Origin: Siderastrea radians
Taxonomy: Eukaryota; Cnidaria; Anthozoa; Scleractinia; Rhizangiidae
Reading direction: 5' to 3'
Length of the DNA: 64,000 nt
Assembly: GCA_964017195.1 (NCBI GenBank)
Contig: OZ024894.1
Location: 6,813,537 to 6,877,536, forward strand
Position 1 is the first letter of the stretch; each line of letters starts with the position of its first letter. Below, one piece after another: positions 34,801 through 45,362 of this stretch. A program made the position numbers and the translations under genes. The notes under the pieces are model-generated. The model ran no database searches. It saw only the letters and a list, made by a program, of their open reading frames with translations, and had not been told where the DNA came from.

Positions 34801-36905
34801 AGTTCCTCAGAACCATCATATCTTGGAAACCCTATTACTTCCACAGATAAGCTGCTTGGCCACGTTTGTTTTATGGGAAAGGTTTTCAAGATTTTCAAGT
34901 CACAACCATATTCAGCATGTCATTTGACCTGAACAGAAAAAATGCTAAAACTCAAACAGCATACAGTTCTCGCTATTGTAAACATTGCGAACATTTAAAG
35001 ATTATCAGGATGCAAAATTTTAAGCAACAGTTTCTAGAAATTTGCTTTATTATGAATATAAAAGTTGTGATGGCACAAGCACATATCTTTATACATTTTT
35101 GTGCTGTAGTTCTTCTATTCTTTGTAAAAACAGTAATTGCATGCTTCAGATTGTAAAGAAGGGTGGGGCGATTCGCAAAAAAGTCGGAACTTTACTAGTT
35201 TCCTCTTAGTTTTACTGATTTTCTTTTTAATGTGCAGTTGCATGGGACTGGCAGTAGCTATGCGTGCACAATGTTCAGTTGTGGAATTCATATGTTCTTC
35301 TTCATTACTTCACCAATATAGTGGCAGGAAACGCTGAAAACAGCGTATGACAGAATACCATCCACAAAAATCCCTAAGCAACAATGCGAGATTTGTAGTT
35401 AAGAATCTCCCCTCCTCAAGTTACAAAATCCTTTTTTCACGGTGATGTGAGATTTATCTGGATGGCAATATGGTTAATTACAGGGGGGTAACTTAATGCA
35501 GAATGAATCAAATAGTTACACCATGTTTACGTGATACCGGTATGAACTCACCCAGGTATGGCTTGCACTGTTACGAGATTTTGTGTTGTAATCATATAAC
35601 AAATACAGAGAAGCAAGAGGGAACTGGGGTGAACTTGTAGCAGAATGAAAAGCATACAATGAACTGGTGTCATGCAAACACCCCCTCAGACTAAAGTTGA
35701 GCAGCTCTCAAGAATGTTTAACAACATCCTCAGATACCCAGGGGCAGTAAAACCCTGATTTCATTAAAACAGTGTAAACTCAGACTGGTGCAATTTTGTT
35801 TACATGAGACCAGTCTGAAATTCAGACTGGCACAAGTATTTACATGAGACCAACCATCTTGAAAAATACAGTTTACCTTACATCCACTTGGATTGCTTCA
35901 ATGCCACTTGTTTAAATGCACATGCTCAAAACTGAAAACAAATACCGTAAACTGCCACTTATAAGCCCACCTACTTACAAGCCCCCCCCCCCCGGCTATA
36001 GGCCCATCCACCTGTAAACAAAAAATACATCCGGTAATATGCCACTCCCCCCAGATATAAGCCCTCCTCTAGTTTTCCCTGTTTCCTTAATATTAAGCAC
36101 TCTCACAGAAAACTGCAAAGATTAACTCTGAGCTTCTGTTTTGTTATGTTCCGGTTACGTTCGCGTTGTTGCAGTTTTGATTTTGTTGTTAAAATTGAAG
36201 TGAATTCGATTTATTGTGACATTTCAAAGGTTAATTACAAACTGGTACATTAAAAACGTATTTCGATCAACACTGCTGTGGCTCATTTGGTAACGTTTTT
36301 CTTATCCCGCTTATAAGCCCCCCCGGATATAAGCCCCTCCATTTATAAGCCCACCCAAAACCCCTTACAAAGTTGTATCAGCCTAGGGCTTATAAGCGGC
36401 AGTTTACAGTGTCTTAAAACATTTGGGGTAGTTTTTCATGCGAGCGTGCATGCTCAGTGCATGACACGGCATGACATAATGCCAATTTTGTGAATTGTGT
36501 GCGCAGTATGGATGCGCAGAAAAAAATTGCGCAAATATCCTTAGAACCTCCCTAAAGCCACGGGCTTACTTTTGGCAACTGAGGTAATTAAACTCTGCTT
36601 TGTTTCCCATACAGGTTTTTATTCCATCAACCTGATGTCAGAAAAAATATGGCAGTTTATTGTAAGGCTTTGGTTAATAAATTTGTACTCTTAGCTACAT
36701 GTATGTTCCCAGGCAGACATTATTAATTGAAATAAAAAATTTTAAGAGCAGTTTTGAAATAAGGTTTTATATTTTTGTTTTTGTTTTTTTTGGTAAATTT
36801 TGATGTTGGTCATTAGTTTGACTGTATCCACATACACTTCATGTTCCCTCAGTAACACATCCATACACCAGTAGCATTTTTTAGTTATTTGGGAGTAACC
36901 CTACC

Positions 36906-36936
<31 letters not shown>

Positions 36937-38400
36937 ACACAAGCACACACACAACTAACTTCCCAGGAATAATGATTCAGACTTATTTACTTGAATTCAC
37001 TTGACAGGGAAAACTATTTCAAATGATGGATTCACCATAGTCTGATCCCCTCTTGTCAGTTCATTACATGACAGGTTTCTGACTATCCTGAAATGATTTA
37101 TGAAGAGGCTTTTCTTTTTGTTTCTCTTTGCTACCAGATTATGACAATCAGTAACATTGCTCATTGGTGACATTAGATGCAGTGTAAAGGCTAATGATCA
37201 AACCAAAAACAAATTCAACCACAAGATTTACTACCATCACAGTCAGGGGTAGTAACATAGTGAGTCATAATCTGTGCATCAAATAAAGTCACTAGTGGTT
37301 ACTGGACCATTTGTTATTCGCGTTGGCAACACTGTTAGTCACAAATTTTTAATTGACTGATTGACCGATTTATCAACTAAGTGGTTGAGTGGTTGATTCA
37401 TGACTGATGGGTACTTAAAGAGATTGATTTTAATATAATAGTCCCTGGGCATCAATAAGAGTAAACAAGGTACATTGTTATTCCACTATAGCATCAGTTT
37501 ATCATATAAGAGGGAAACACATACATGAGGGTATGAGTGTATTGCACTGTAGTGTCCCGGTTTCAAATCACTCATTGAATAAATCATTTAAAATGATAGG
37601 CAAATATTGTAGTGGAATAATAAATATCATTCAGTCGTATTACAGATAATGGTCAAGGACATTTTACCGGTACTCATTGCTCGCATTTTTCCTCGCTCTA
37701 TACCACACAACTTATCTGTCAAACCACTGAATAAGGTGGAGGTATTTTTCAATTAGTACCTTGTCTATGCAATTTGACAACTCTGCAAAAATGTAAATAA
37801 ATTAAACCGTAGACTTGTGGCAGAGAAAAGGCCGAGGTAAGGTGAACAAAAATAATTATTGTGCCCAATATTTAAGTTTACAACCTAAAACTGGGGCTTA
37901 TTTAGAATTTTGTAAAACAGGTTCATACCTGCCATCCATCCCCATTTAATGGGAATTGTCCCAATTTTGGAGTTTCAAAACCTAAAAAAATCGGGACATT
38001 CCGATTTTCCACGAAAAAAAAGACAATTTGGAACTGGATTATTAAAGATTGGCCTTCAATTGGTCTTTTTTTGACTTTTCTTTTGTTTTGTGCAATACAT
38101 GTGGTGCTTGAGACCATTAAACAACACCTGAGAATTCTAATGCTAAGACAGTACAGTACAGGCAATATTTTTAAAAATTAATGCAAAAACCCTAGAGCAT
38201 CCTAGACCCTGCTCAGTGTTGGGGGGCAGTGGGGGGGGGGAGGGGGGCAGGGCACTACCCCAGGTCTGGGGTGAGCATGGGGGGGGTGGTCCCTTTTTCT
38301 GATTTTATAAGGTTGCCAGGTATGCAGATTCTAATTTGATGAGAGGTGTATTTACTAATAATTACCTAAACTATAATATTGCTGTCAGGTACCACTTGAG

Positions 38401-38454
<54 letters not shown>

Positions 38455-41400
38455 ATAATAATAAATAAAATAAATACTAATAAATAAATAAATAAATAAA
38501 AATTGGAGTTCCGCTTTTAGGCTTGGCTAAATCTATATATTATCTTTCACATGTCCTGTGGGTTAATCCTTTCTGGAAATTTCTGTGGCTCGAAAATTCG
38601 GCATGGGATTTTGGGGGGTTAATTTTTGGTCCAGGGATTTTTTGGGTTCCTTGGAGGCCCTAGGGATTTTTTTGGGTTTTGATTTTTGCCCCCATTCGAT
38701 CATCCCCGTCACTTGAAATCCGGAGTACCCCCCTGGGAAGTAGGTATTCCAGGCTGTTCCATGTTCATGATTTTTAGGGGAGGCAGAAATGACATATCAA
38801 GACGAACATGCCCCTATCAAGTTTATGACAAGTGTATCACTTAATATAATTATGGGGTCCACCCTTCGTACAGCTGCTATCTAAGTACTTTCAGGAGGGG
38901 GAAATGGTTGACCCATAAAAACTGAAGGAATTGATTGTTGTTTGAAATAAAAAAAACGTCTTTTGTGGGTGTCGCATATGTTCCTTGTCACTCCAAGAAG
39001 TACTAATGCCTCTTGAAAAGTTGTTCCTGCCAGCATGAATTTCTGACATTATAGTACCTTAAAACCCTAGAAAGTATCAAAACACGCTGACAATGGTCAT
39101 TTTTAATTCAAATACCCTAAGTGGTACCAAAGCATGAATTGTAATCACGGTGACCCCTTCACTACACTATGGGAGCCCCTCCCCTCTCACCTCCTAGGTT
39201 AAGTACCACTCTGTAGTAACTGAAGAAAATACAAAGTTTAGAAACATTTCAAAGAGTAGTACAACTGTCAACCAAATATGATGTTAATATTATCTAGCAA
39301 GACTGCCAAGCTGTTAATGGACATATTCAAAGCCCTTTCAGTTTCCACTTTTACTTGGGAAGCTCTCTCTCATTTTTAAAACCAGACAAGATGGAATGGC
39401 TACTGGGATTTGTCGTCCCAGCTTCATACGTATCCAGTAAGTGTATTGCCTATAAGCAACATTACTGTATACATTCTGAGAACGAAAGAGGAAACAACAG
39501 ACTTATAAGAAAGATACACAGATGAGTAAAAGGTAACTCATCAGTAAAGGGATTAAATAAATATGTCAACTACAAAAATAAATCTATATTAAATAAATAA
39601 ACAGTTAGCTAACCAGTAACAACAGTAGAAAAACAACATTAACTTGATTTCACAGTCTTAGAAATAATGAAATCACATTTGATTTGTTTAAGCTAAACTT
39701 TGAGAGTTTGTTTTTGCTTTCAACTAAAAATTATATTACTTATATGTTGTACTGGTAGTACAACTGATTGTAAACCCAATACTTGTTAAACCATATACAT
39801 CAAAGGAGTCAAAGTGCACAAGGTTGCTAAGAACTTAACAAGGTATACTGTTTATGTAATCATGTTCATTCATGTATATAGGGTTTTTGTAATTGTCATT
39901 TCATTATTGTTCCTTGATCTTTTACTACTTTTATGTCACCTTTTGTCAATTATCTTAGTATTTAGCACACAACCTCATAAGCATTGCAACATCTCATCAT
40001 GTATTAATGAAGGATCTTTTCTCATGAACACAATTTATAGGTCATTCATTTCCGGACCCAAATATGTCATTTTCCCTCCCCACTGGTCCCCTGGTTCCTC
40101 CCTTGCTCCCAGAGGTTTTTCTTTCTCTTTTCCCAAACAAAATTCAACCACAAAGCAGCTCTCAGTGTGCCCAATGTCAGACCAAACATGTAATTTTCCT
40201 TACCCATCTTGAGAACCAGATGTGTAATTTTTCCCACCCATTTTCAGAACTGACAAAACATAACTGTCACTCTCGAATCAATTACCATTTTCAGACCTGA
40301 CTTTTAAGTCAACAACCATTTTCAGAACCAAAAAGGCTTTAAAACCATACTCATTTGGGTTGCACCAATCTATACATGGAGTTTTTTCTCTGCCCCCCTC
40401 CCCCCCCCCCCAAAAAAAAGAGCCCAAAGCAGAATTACGCTAATATGTACGTACTCCGGCCTTCATTTTCAAAATACTGATTATAATCTGTCTCAATGAC
40501 AGCTGGATTTAAAAAATTCTCTTCATCTGTCTTTAGGACATAGCAGGTGGTATCTTATCACAGGATTTGGGAATTGCACGACAGCAAAAAACTTTCTCGC
40601 CCAGCTGACATTAGAACACAGTTGCCAAAATTTAAATGCACCTAAATTTTGAGCCTAAGATTGTATACATGCAAAACAACAAACAAACACAGTCACTAGT
40701 AACACTTTGCGATGTAGACAGATACATTCAACAAGATTGAAATACATTCAACAAGAACTGTAACCTGTTTTCGGCTATGCTCAAAATTTGAGCTGGATTT
40801 CCTGCCGCTGTTGCCGCGAGGATGAAAACCGTACTCACACAGGAACCATAATGGATACATGTATAAGAAGCTTTGCTTTACTCTAGTCAGTCTAGTCAGT
40901 AAGGCATAACAACAAACATCGATCATGATAAGTGTACAAAAGGGCTGCAAAGACCAACATAAATGCCTCAAATAAAGTGGTAACGCATTTATTAACGATT
41001 ATACGGCGAACTTTTACAGTGTAATGAATAAATAAGCTTAAACGCTCACCATTAAACTTTACCAATTCCGTCGTTTACTTTCGAAGCCATTGCTGTCGGT
41101 CGAATATCATCTGAGATTTTGCAGTCCGATTCTGTGGCAATTAGCTCAAACTGGTATGGCTCTACATTAAATGCCACAGATTTGAGCTCCTCGGCCATTT
41201 TCAACGCAAAGAAAACGGGTGAAAACAGAGAATTTTCCAAAAAATTACAACAATACTCTTCAATACTCGCCTTTGGATCTTGAGCTTTCTTTGCTCATCA
41301 ACAGTGACGTCACAGAATCAGCGATCGTTTCCATTCCTTCCATTTAAGCGCGCGGTCATTTCAGAAACGATTTCGTGAAACCTTCGATTATCTTCGTACT

Positions 41401-44400
41401 TTTGGCTTTATTACTCCTTTTAAGGTCTCAGGAAGGAAAATTTCGGTCTAGTTTGGCTTTATAATGATTTCTTTTTGTGTCAAGACGCGTTTAAACGGCT
41501 AAAGCGGAATTATCAAAATTTGGGTTTATTTGACCTTTAATTGATACTGAAAATTGGTTACTTATCCCTTCAAATTCAGCGAACAGGTTTCTCTTGTTTT
41601 CTGCCCCCACAAAAATCAACAATAATTTAACAAATTCCCCGTAGCTTTGTATACAATGGACATCATTGAATGTCATACGAAACATTTATGTAAGTTGTGC
41701 CGCGTGCCCGGCTCTATTCCTGTAAGTTCATAGGCGTTCGCCTTATGCAATATTTTTGTTAAAGGTGTTAAGAGCTTTCGTCTCCGAATACAATTTACGT
41801 TAAACCATCTTACTCGTGATAATATATCCCGATGCCTTCATAAGGTTCAGGAACTTCAATCCTCCAACATTTTGTCTCGTTCGCGATGCCGGAGGCTTTA
41901 AACACGATTTCACCACTCGTTTGGCCTGTTATGTTTGTTAAACCATTTGGGCAAACTGTAAAAAAGAAAAGAAATATTCATTTATTTTCACGGACAAGCT
42001 GCTTTTGTTGTATTGTATTATCAAAATCAAACTTACTTGAGTCGCAAGCTCCTTTTCCAAGGGAAAACGCTAAAACTGCGGGTAAGGTAAAACAATATAT
42101 CGGTTAGAAAAAGTGTGCGGTACAGTTCCTATCACTGGTTGTAAATTCATTTATTCACCGGGAAACGGAAGAGTAAATCGACAAAAATTTAACTAAGGGG
42201 TTGGCCACTAGCTTCACCGTAAACGTTTTTTTAATCATTTTACTGGCTCTAATTGGTACCACAATAAAACTAAACGCCATTATTTCTTTACAATAATATT
42301 TTATTTAATTAGGATGGAGGAAACAGCAGTACAACGGGCTCTTTAGCTTTCCGTTTAAATAGTCACACTTCAGCATTTCGCTGACATACTCAAAGAGTTT
42401 AACCAACCTTCCTTGTGCAGTGTAATAAACAGGACCACAAGAAAGAGATGCCCATCATCCACAAAACTCAAAATCGAGAACTGTCTATTATGTACAGCAG
42501 AACTGAACAATGTCTCAGACAAAGTACCACTGAGTAGCTTTTTTTAATGGTTACTCTTCAGGATTCCATCCACAGACTGAAACGTTTGAACCACCTTGTA
42601 CAGCATAATAAACAGCACCACAGGAAAGCACTGCTCAGAAGCTTTCATTTGAATGGTCACACTTTAGGATTTCATCCTCAGACTCAAAAGTTAGAATCAC
42701 CTTGTACAGCATAATAAACAGCATCACAGGCAAATACTGGCGCTCAATGGGCTTCACTTGAATGGTCATAAACACGAGTCACTTATCAACGGCTAGATTT
42801 CTCTTTTTATAGCCCAAACCTTGTAACGCTTTATCGCAATCCATTAAAAAAATTGATCTGAGCCATTTTAAGGGAAAACTTGAGAATTTTCCTCAGTTTT
42901 CCATTAATGTAGCGAATTCTTTTACTCGAATGCGCGTTGAGATTTTGTACCGGTAATATGCCATGTTATCATCATCCATTGGCCTTGTTGCTAAGCAACG
43001 AAATGGACATGGGATTTACCTTTTGGAAAGACCACAAAATAATCCAAATTCTCTTCATGTTGCATTGCCATACTAAAGGGATACCTGAGAGTTTTTTCCT
43101 TTTTTTTCTTTAGAAATGCGTCGAGTCCTATTGTGGTTTAAAGTAGCCAGGCGTAACAGATCATTTTGCTCACAACAACTGAATCGTCGGTTTACAAAAA
43201 CGCACAAACAGGCGACATTACGATAAAAATATGTGCGTATTTTGCAGTTCTGTTACTAGATGTTGTAGTTGTTAAATTTTCTACAGTACAGCAACAAGAC
43301 TGAGCTGGAGTATAAAAATAAAAACACCGATGATGCATCATTTAGCTAGGGCAAAGTTATGATATTGAGCCGCTGAAATATGGTCACAAATTCATGAATG
43401 CTTGTTATTGATTCGGCTCGCCGCGAAGTCGATTCGCTGAGTTCTTTGAAATCGCTTCCTATACTTGCCTTTTTTTAAATCCCAAAGTTTGCCAACTTCG
43501 CTAGTCGCCTAGTCGGTTGCCAGGAAGAGGCGTAATTATAACAGTTATAACTACAGCGAATAATAGATTTTACCCACGCATATCGTTCGCTCAGAAAAAA
43601 CAATGTACTTATCACGCTGGTCTTACAAAAGTTTTCCACTATATAGCGTATCGTAAAGGAAAGAAGATTAACAGTGCTGTTCAATTTTAATGAATTTTGT
43701 TTCACTTGAAAATTCTTAAGAATGGCAAATGAGCATAAAAAACATTTGATACTGCGATATAGCGATCACTCAGTTTCCTGGACTGACTCACCTGCAAACT
43801 GAAATCTTAAAACTGTTTGTTTTGTTAACATGGCGCGAGTCAAATTATCGTAGCAGTGCTCAGTGTAGTTTTCCACGATATCGTCGGCTTGTTTTCCAAG
43901 CGAACTTTGAAGTATTTATAAGTAACTTAATAACATGTTTTGTGGAAAAAAATTAATTATCACCTACTTCATTCAAAGCCTTGTGTTTCTGTACTGGTTG
44001 CACAGTGAATAGAGTTGTTAATTTTCATAATACCACGGTTTCACTGCGATTATGGTTTGCAAACAATAAACAAGCTAGTTGTTGGAAGATTTTTAAGGTT
44101 GGCAGTTCGTTTCTTATAAGCAGATATGTTTCAGTCAAATTTAAGTTAAGTCATTTGCTTCAAGTTGTTGTTGGATTGTATTTCAGTTTTTTAAAAATTC
44201 CCAGAGAAGTAACACTCGAAATTCCAACTTTTTAATTAAACTTCAAAGTATACGGTTCGCCGGATTTGGCCTCGAACTTCTGCCAGTTGCAAAGTGTCAG
44301 TCTTCTCTCAGTTCTCACTGACAATATATTTCCGTAAAAACTGTACTCGCTAGAGGGCTTGAAAACTAGTAGAGTAGTATTAAATTTAGTAAAAAATGAA

Positions 44401-45362
44401 ACCAGGTTTTTGCCACTTCTGTGGGTCACGTTCTTAGCAAATAATTCCGGCTTTAGCAACCTGAATATCCCTTGGGGCCAATCATTAAGTTGGTTTTACA
44501 AGACATGTTATTTACAAGTGAAACAAGATGTAATTATAAAGAAAATAAGTTAAAAGAGTGATATAAAAGATGGAACTTTTTTTGCTTAGTTCCGTAAAAT
44601 CTTTAGCGGAAAATCGAGCATAACATCATACACTCGTATACCGGTCGCATTTCGTTGTTGGTCGTTGAGTTAACAGAGCCACGAAAACGAGGAGTGAAGC
44701 GGTAACGAAACCAAACAACACTGTTTGCCTGACAAAGGCTAACAACACTCAAAAAGTTCGTTTTTAAATATCTTTACGGTGATTAATTTTCACTGGAGCA
44801 ACTCAATGTGATCAGTTGGTATCAAATTGAAGTGTGTCACTGGTAACCGGTCGTTTCGCCTACGAGTCGTTTCGCCTACGGTATTTTTTTGTGTGTGTGT
44901 GTGTTTTTTTCTTGTTGTTGTTGTTGTTGTTTAATGTCCTAAATGTTAAAGGGAAATGCAATAAATATCATTTCTCGTTCTTAAAGCGTGTTTCAAGGTT
45001 AACCAACTGGCCGTAGGTGAAACGACCTTAAACTGTGTCACTCCTGTACTGATCCGACACACGCAGTTTCCTGAGAAACTGACGCAACAAAGTTTATTTC
45101 CGACTGATGAACGTAGTTTGTCTTTCAATATACATCTTTCTGCTTAGCGCGTCCCAAGTATAAAAAAGGGCATACGAAAAAGGCGTGTTTATTTTGTAAC
45201 TGCCTGACTTCGAAATGCGAAACTGTTTAAGAATGCATAGGTATGCTGCAAATGACATAAAGCGATTACACTTTATGGTTTGCTGATCACAGCATACAAA
45301 CTGCACGATCTGGAAGATTTGTACTTACCAACAACAGCAGTCACAAGTGAGGCAGGATTCAT
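22439..45362 (-). CDS. Gene B: double-CUB secreted protein, GPI tail lost
   Basis: Exons are 45362-45329, 42075-42037, 41955-41814, 25976-25729 and 22818-22439. They join in frame to give exactly 280 codons before TAA at 22441-22439. The protein starts with signal peptide MNPASLVTAVVVLAFSLGKG, then CUB domain 1 (about residues 26-155) and CUB domain 2 (about 165-280). Relative to gene A, the last exon has two extra bases just before the homologous donor, and the TAA created there removes the end of CUB 2 and any GPI signal. It may be a secreted form, or a gene losing function. Intron 3 is 15.8 kb because of nested transposons; intron 2 is only 81 bp. Confidence 0.8.
23097..24877. mobile_element. 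1.78-kb foldback transposon, CACAGG tips, 7-bp TSD
   Basis: Arms of about 640 bp (23097-23735 and 24230-24877) pair almost base for base. The tips are CATAGGAAACCCAAACAT and the complement of ATGCTTGGGTGTCCTGTG. Target duplication CTCCAGC is exact at 23090-23096 and 24878-24884. The subterminal AAGACTTTGTATGGGA is shared with the element at 652-1711, placing both in one superfamily. The roughly 490-bp AT-rich centre has no transposase. It lies in gene B intron 4. Confidence 0.85.
25114..25437. mobile_element. Short decayed CACAGG-family element
   Basis: It starts CACAGGCCAACCAAGCTTAC and keeps the AGACTTTGTATAGGAAATTC and GTTTTTGGTTCGGTGTTGTT blocks of the 652-1711 element. A right part (TTTATTTCTACATTCATGGC then TTCAGCATTCTGAAAACC) resembles the opposite arm. 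The right tip is unclear and no duplication was identified. Confidence 0.6.
25729..25976 (-). CDS. Gene B exon 4: second half of CUB domain 1
   Basis: A 248-nt exon after TTTTCAG, with donor GTAAGT. It encodes CECDSFAVTNNYFTLEYSGS, then SGRCIYLRIKTDDTLHNAAL and NISFVARSDEG. Phase 2 in and phase 1 out, as in gene A. Only about 40% of residues agree with the gene A exon, much less than in exon 3. Confidence 0.85.
26062..26465. mobile_element. Repeat with CCCGGG ends and CTGTTTAAGACA array
   Basis: The left end ACCCGGGGAGGGCACTCAG and the complement of the right end (GGGAGTACCCCCC...ACCCGGG) are inverted. Three subterminal direct repeats follow the left end: GACCCTGTTTAAGACACAAA, TACCCTGTTTAAGACAAAAT and TACCCCATCTAAGACACTTA. 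No coding frame. Boundaries are approximate. Confidence 0.55.
26470..28580. other. Intron DNA of gene B before the 13-kb element
   Basis: It contains the decayed TTAA-MITE relative (about 26785-26960) and a CTAGTACTAGTACTCGTAC patch near 26730. No gene is seen. A GC-rich palindrome, ACCGGCGGTCGCCATAGCGAC then GGCCGGT, ends right at the TTAA of the large element (28553-28580). Confidence 0.4.
28864..29265 (+). pseudogene. THAP-domain transposase exon, broken
   Basis: From the ATG at 28864 the frame reads MVFLCCYESKVSNFKFPEDP then ELPQEWLKK, a stop (28951-28953), and continues TDSRVCADQFTP. FKFPxDPEL-x-x-x-W and RVC-x-x-x-F are hallmark THAP positions, but the final zinc-binding histidine (normally CxxHF) is Gln and a stop interrupts the domain. 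A splice donor (CAGGTAACC) follows the F-T-P-Q codons at 29017. Beyond it the same frame stays open to 29265, but may be intron. Probably the N-terminus of a dead transposase. Confidence 0.6.
29635..29765. repeat. G-rich repeat GTACTCCGGATTTCAAGTGA, copy 1
   Basis: A G-run followed by GTACTCCGGATTTCAAGTGA and CGGGGATAATCGAA. The reverse complement recurs at about 38690-38735 and both are nested in the 13-kb element. Confidence 0.7.
30100..30122. repeat. Perfect hairpin TTTGCGGCC GAA GGCCGCAAA
   Basis: A 9-bp perfect stem with a 3-base loop, flanked by GGAACTCC and GTGGAGCCC. These flanks resemble the AAGTGGAGCTCC motif at 34612 and its inverse at 38504. Confidence 0.6.
30245..30500 (+). pseudogene. 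STPR-like basic repeat region, interrupted
   Basis: The frame from ATG 30245 is almost wholly Arg/Glu/Gln with a 23-residue periodicity around RNATEEQRQ, RNSTAERxRQ and RNGTEEQRQRKTERRRQRT, one stop (TAA near 30409) breaking it. The pattern resembles STPR-type 23-residue DNA-binding repeats that are common in element-encoded proteins. A likely donor follows at 30502 (GGGTACAG), and a further 89-nt exon candidate (30594-30682, TCTACAG to GTAAAA) continues the basic composition. Confidence 0.4.
31664..32035. repeat. 4 x 92-bp tandem array
   Basis: Units begin GAATTGTTTGCTTGAATTTC at 31664, 31756, 31848 and 31940, an exact 92-bp period. Each contains the palindrome-like CTTAAGCTCAAGACTTAAGC; the last unit has lost the central GACT and diverges at its end. 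Confidence 0.9.
32042..32979. mobile_element. 0.94-kb TIR element, ATGCATGGTTCAATT tips
   Basis: ATGCATGGTTCAATTCTACC then TGTTACCATCC at the left is the complement of GGATGGTAACAGG then TAAAATTGAACCATGCAT at the right. Inside both ends lie CCCCGGG-rich patches (32080-32175 and 32845-32935). No transposase. It immediately follows the 92-bp array. Confidence 0.7.
33661..33831 (+). other. Possible exon inside the 13-kb element
   Basis: After a TTGTTAG acceptor one frame reads GFHKSWKEEHFHGWMQKFPT then MGLVRLMNQVDHKSKAKYSF up to a TGA at 33829. It looks more protein-like than its surroundings but matches no domain I know. Confidence 0.25.
34311..34364 (+). other. Possible 54-nt exon inside the 13-kb element
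   Basis: A pyrimidine-rich acceptor (TTTTTTTCTGTTCTAG) and a strong donor (GTACGT) bracket 18 codons, AYMPAVISDAAFSYSEVK, phase 0 on both sides. The call rests on splice sites only. Confidence 0.25.
34595..34640. repeat. Inverted pair member: TTTAGCCAAGCCTAAAAG
   Basis: ATATAGATTTAGCCAAGCCT then AAAAGTGGAGCTCCAATTTT is found in inverted orientation at 38495-38540. Either two copies of one family or the ends of a 3.9-kb nested element. Confidence 0.6.
34865..36900. other. Element interior, nothing recognised
   Basis: Only low-complexity stretches and a repeated TTATAAGCCC motif at 35950-36390 (CACTTATAAGCCCACC, GATATAAGCCC, inverse GGGCTTATAAG), which may be the two ends of a small foldback element of about 450 bp. 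Confidence 0.4.
36905..36952. repeat. (C)n(AC)n microsatellite
   Basis: A run of about 18 C followed by about ten CA units. Confidence 0.9.
38399..38510. repeat. (TAA)n/(TAAA)n microsatellite
   Basis: About 15 AAT units grading into AAATA units, directly next to the inverted repeat at 38495-38540. It may be the tail of a retroposed element. Confidence 0.85.
38495..38745. repeat. Inverse copies of the GGAGCTCC and CCGGATTTC repeats
   Basis: 38495-38540 is the inverse of 34595-34640, and 38690-38735 (TCGATCATCCCCGTCACTTG then AAATCCGGAGTACCCCCC) is the inverse of 29650-29690. The DNA between has several GGGATTTTTTGGG direct repeats. Confidence 0.6.
38750..41040. other. Element interior, nothing recognised
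   Basis: No convincing gene. Direct repeats of the type ATTTTCAGAACC/GACTGACC recur around 40185-40330. Confidence 0.35.
41063..41198 (-). CDS. First exon of a minus-strand gene at the right end of the 13-kb element
   Basis: From ATG at 41198: MAEELKSVAFNVEPYQFELI, then ATESDCKISDDIRPTAMASK and VNDGI, to a possible donor GTAAAG at 41062. If not spliced, it stops six bases later. The VEPYQFE motif after a short acidic start is reminiscent of the N-termini of P2X7-tail-like proteins common in cnidarian genomes, but the cysteine-rich domain was not found downstream. It lies just inside the TIR, oriented inwards, as element genes often are. Confidence 0.35.
41814..41955 (-). CDS. Gene B exon 3: first half of CUB domain 1
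   Basis: Acceptor TTTTTTACAG, donor GTAAGA, 142 nt, phase 1 in and 2 out. It encodes CPNGLTNITGQTSGEIVFKA and CWRIEVPEPYEGIGIYYH. Two codons shorter than in gene A, yet a 53-bp segment is identical between the two genes. Confidence 0.85.
42037..42075 (-). CDS. Gene B exon 2: end of signal peptide
   Basis: A 39-nt exon (acceptor TTACCCGCAG, donor GTAAGT) encoding LAFSLGKGACDS. Same length and phases as gene A's exon 2, from which it differs in about a third of its bases. Confidence 0.8.
42400..42780. repeat. Imperfect tandem repeat of about 111 bp
   Basis: Three to four units containing CACCTTGTACAGCATAATAAACAGC, CACAGG-AAG-ACTG, TTTCATTTGAATGGTCA and AGGATTTCATCC. The same unit, single and decayed, is at about 9180-9285 in gene A intron 2, and part recurs near 51540-51600 beside the GPCR. 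Confidence 0.65.
42790..44720. other. Gene B intron 1, nothing recognised
   Basis: No gene or clear repeat is seen in this stretch. Confidence 0.35.

Larger units (their letters stand above)
28585..41536. mobile_element. 12.95-kb TTAA-flanked DNA transposon with THAP remnant (Kolobok-like)
   Basis: AGGTCAAATAAACCCAAAAT at the left and its complement ending at 41536 form TIRs, each flanked by TTAA (28581-28584 and 41537-41540). A second conserved block, GTGACGTCACTGTTG, lies about 215-225 bp inside each end in mirrored position. Contents: a broken THAP domain (28864 onward), STPR-like repeats (30245-30500), possible small exons, and a minus-strand exon near the right end (41198). TTAA targeting plus a THAP protein suggests the Kolobok superfamily; P elements also carry THAP but have 7-8 bp duplications. 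Other repeats are nested inside. The whole lies in gene B intron 3. Confidence 0.65.

Noticed and set aside
29641..38745. A 9-kb nested transposon bounded by the inverted GTACTCCGGATTTCAAGTGA copies
   Set aside because: The motif is short, G-rich and has no matching target duplications; two independent copies in opposite orientation are simpler.
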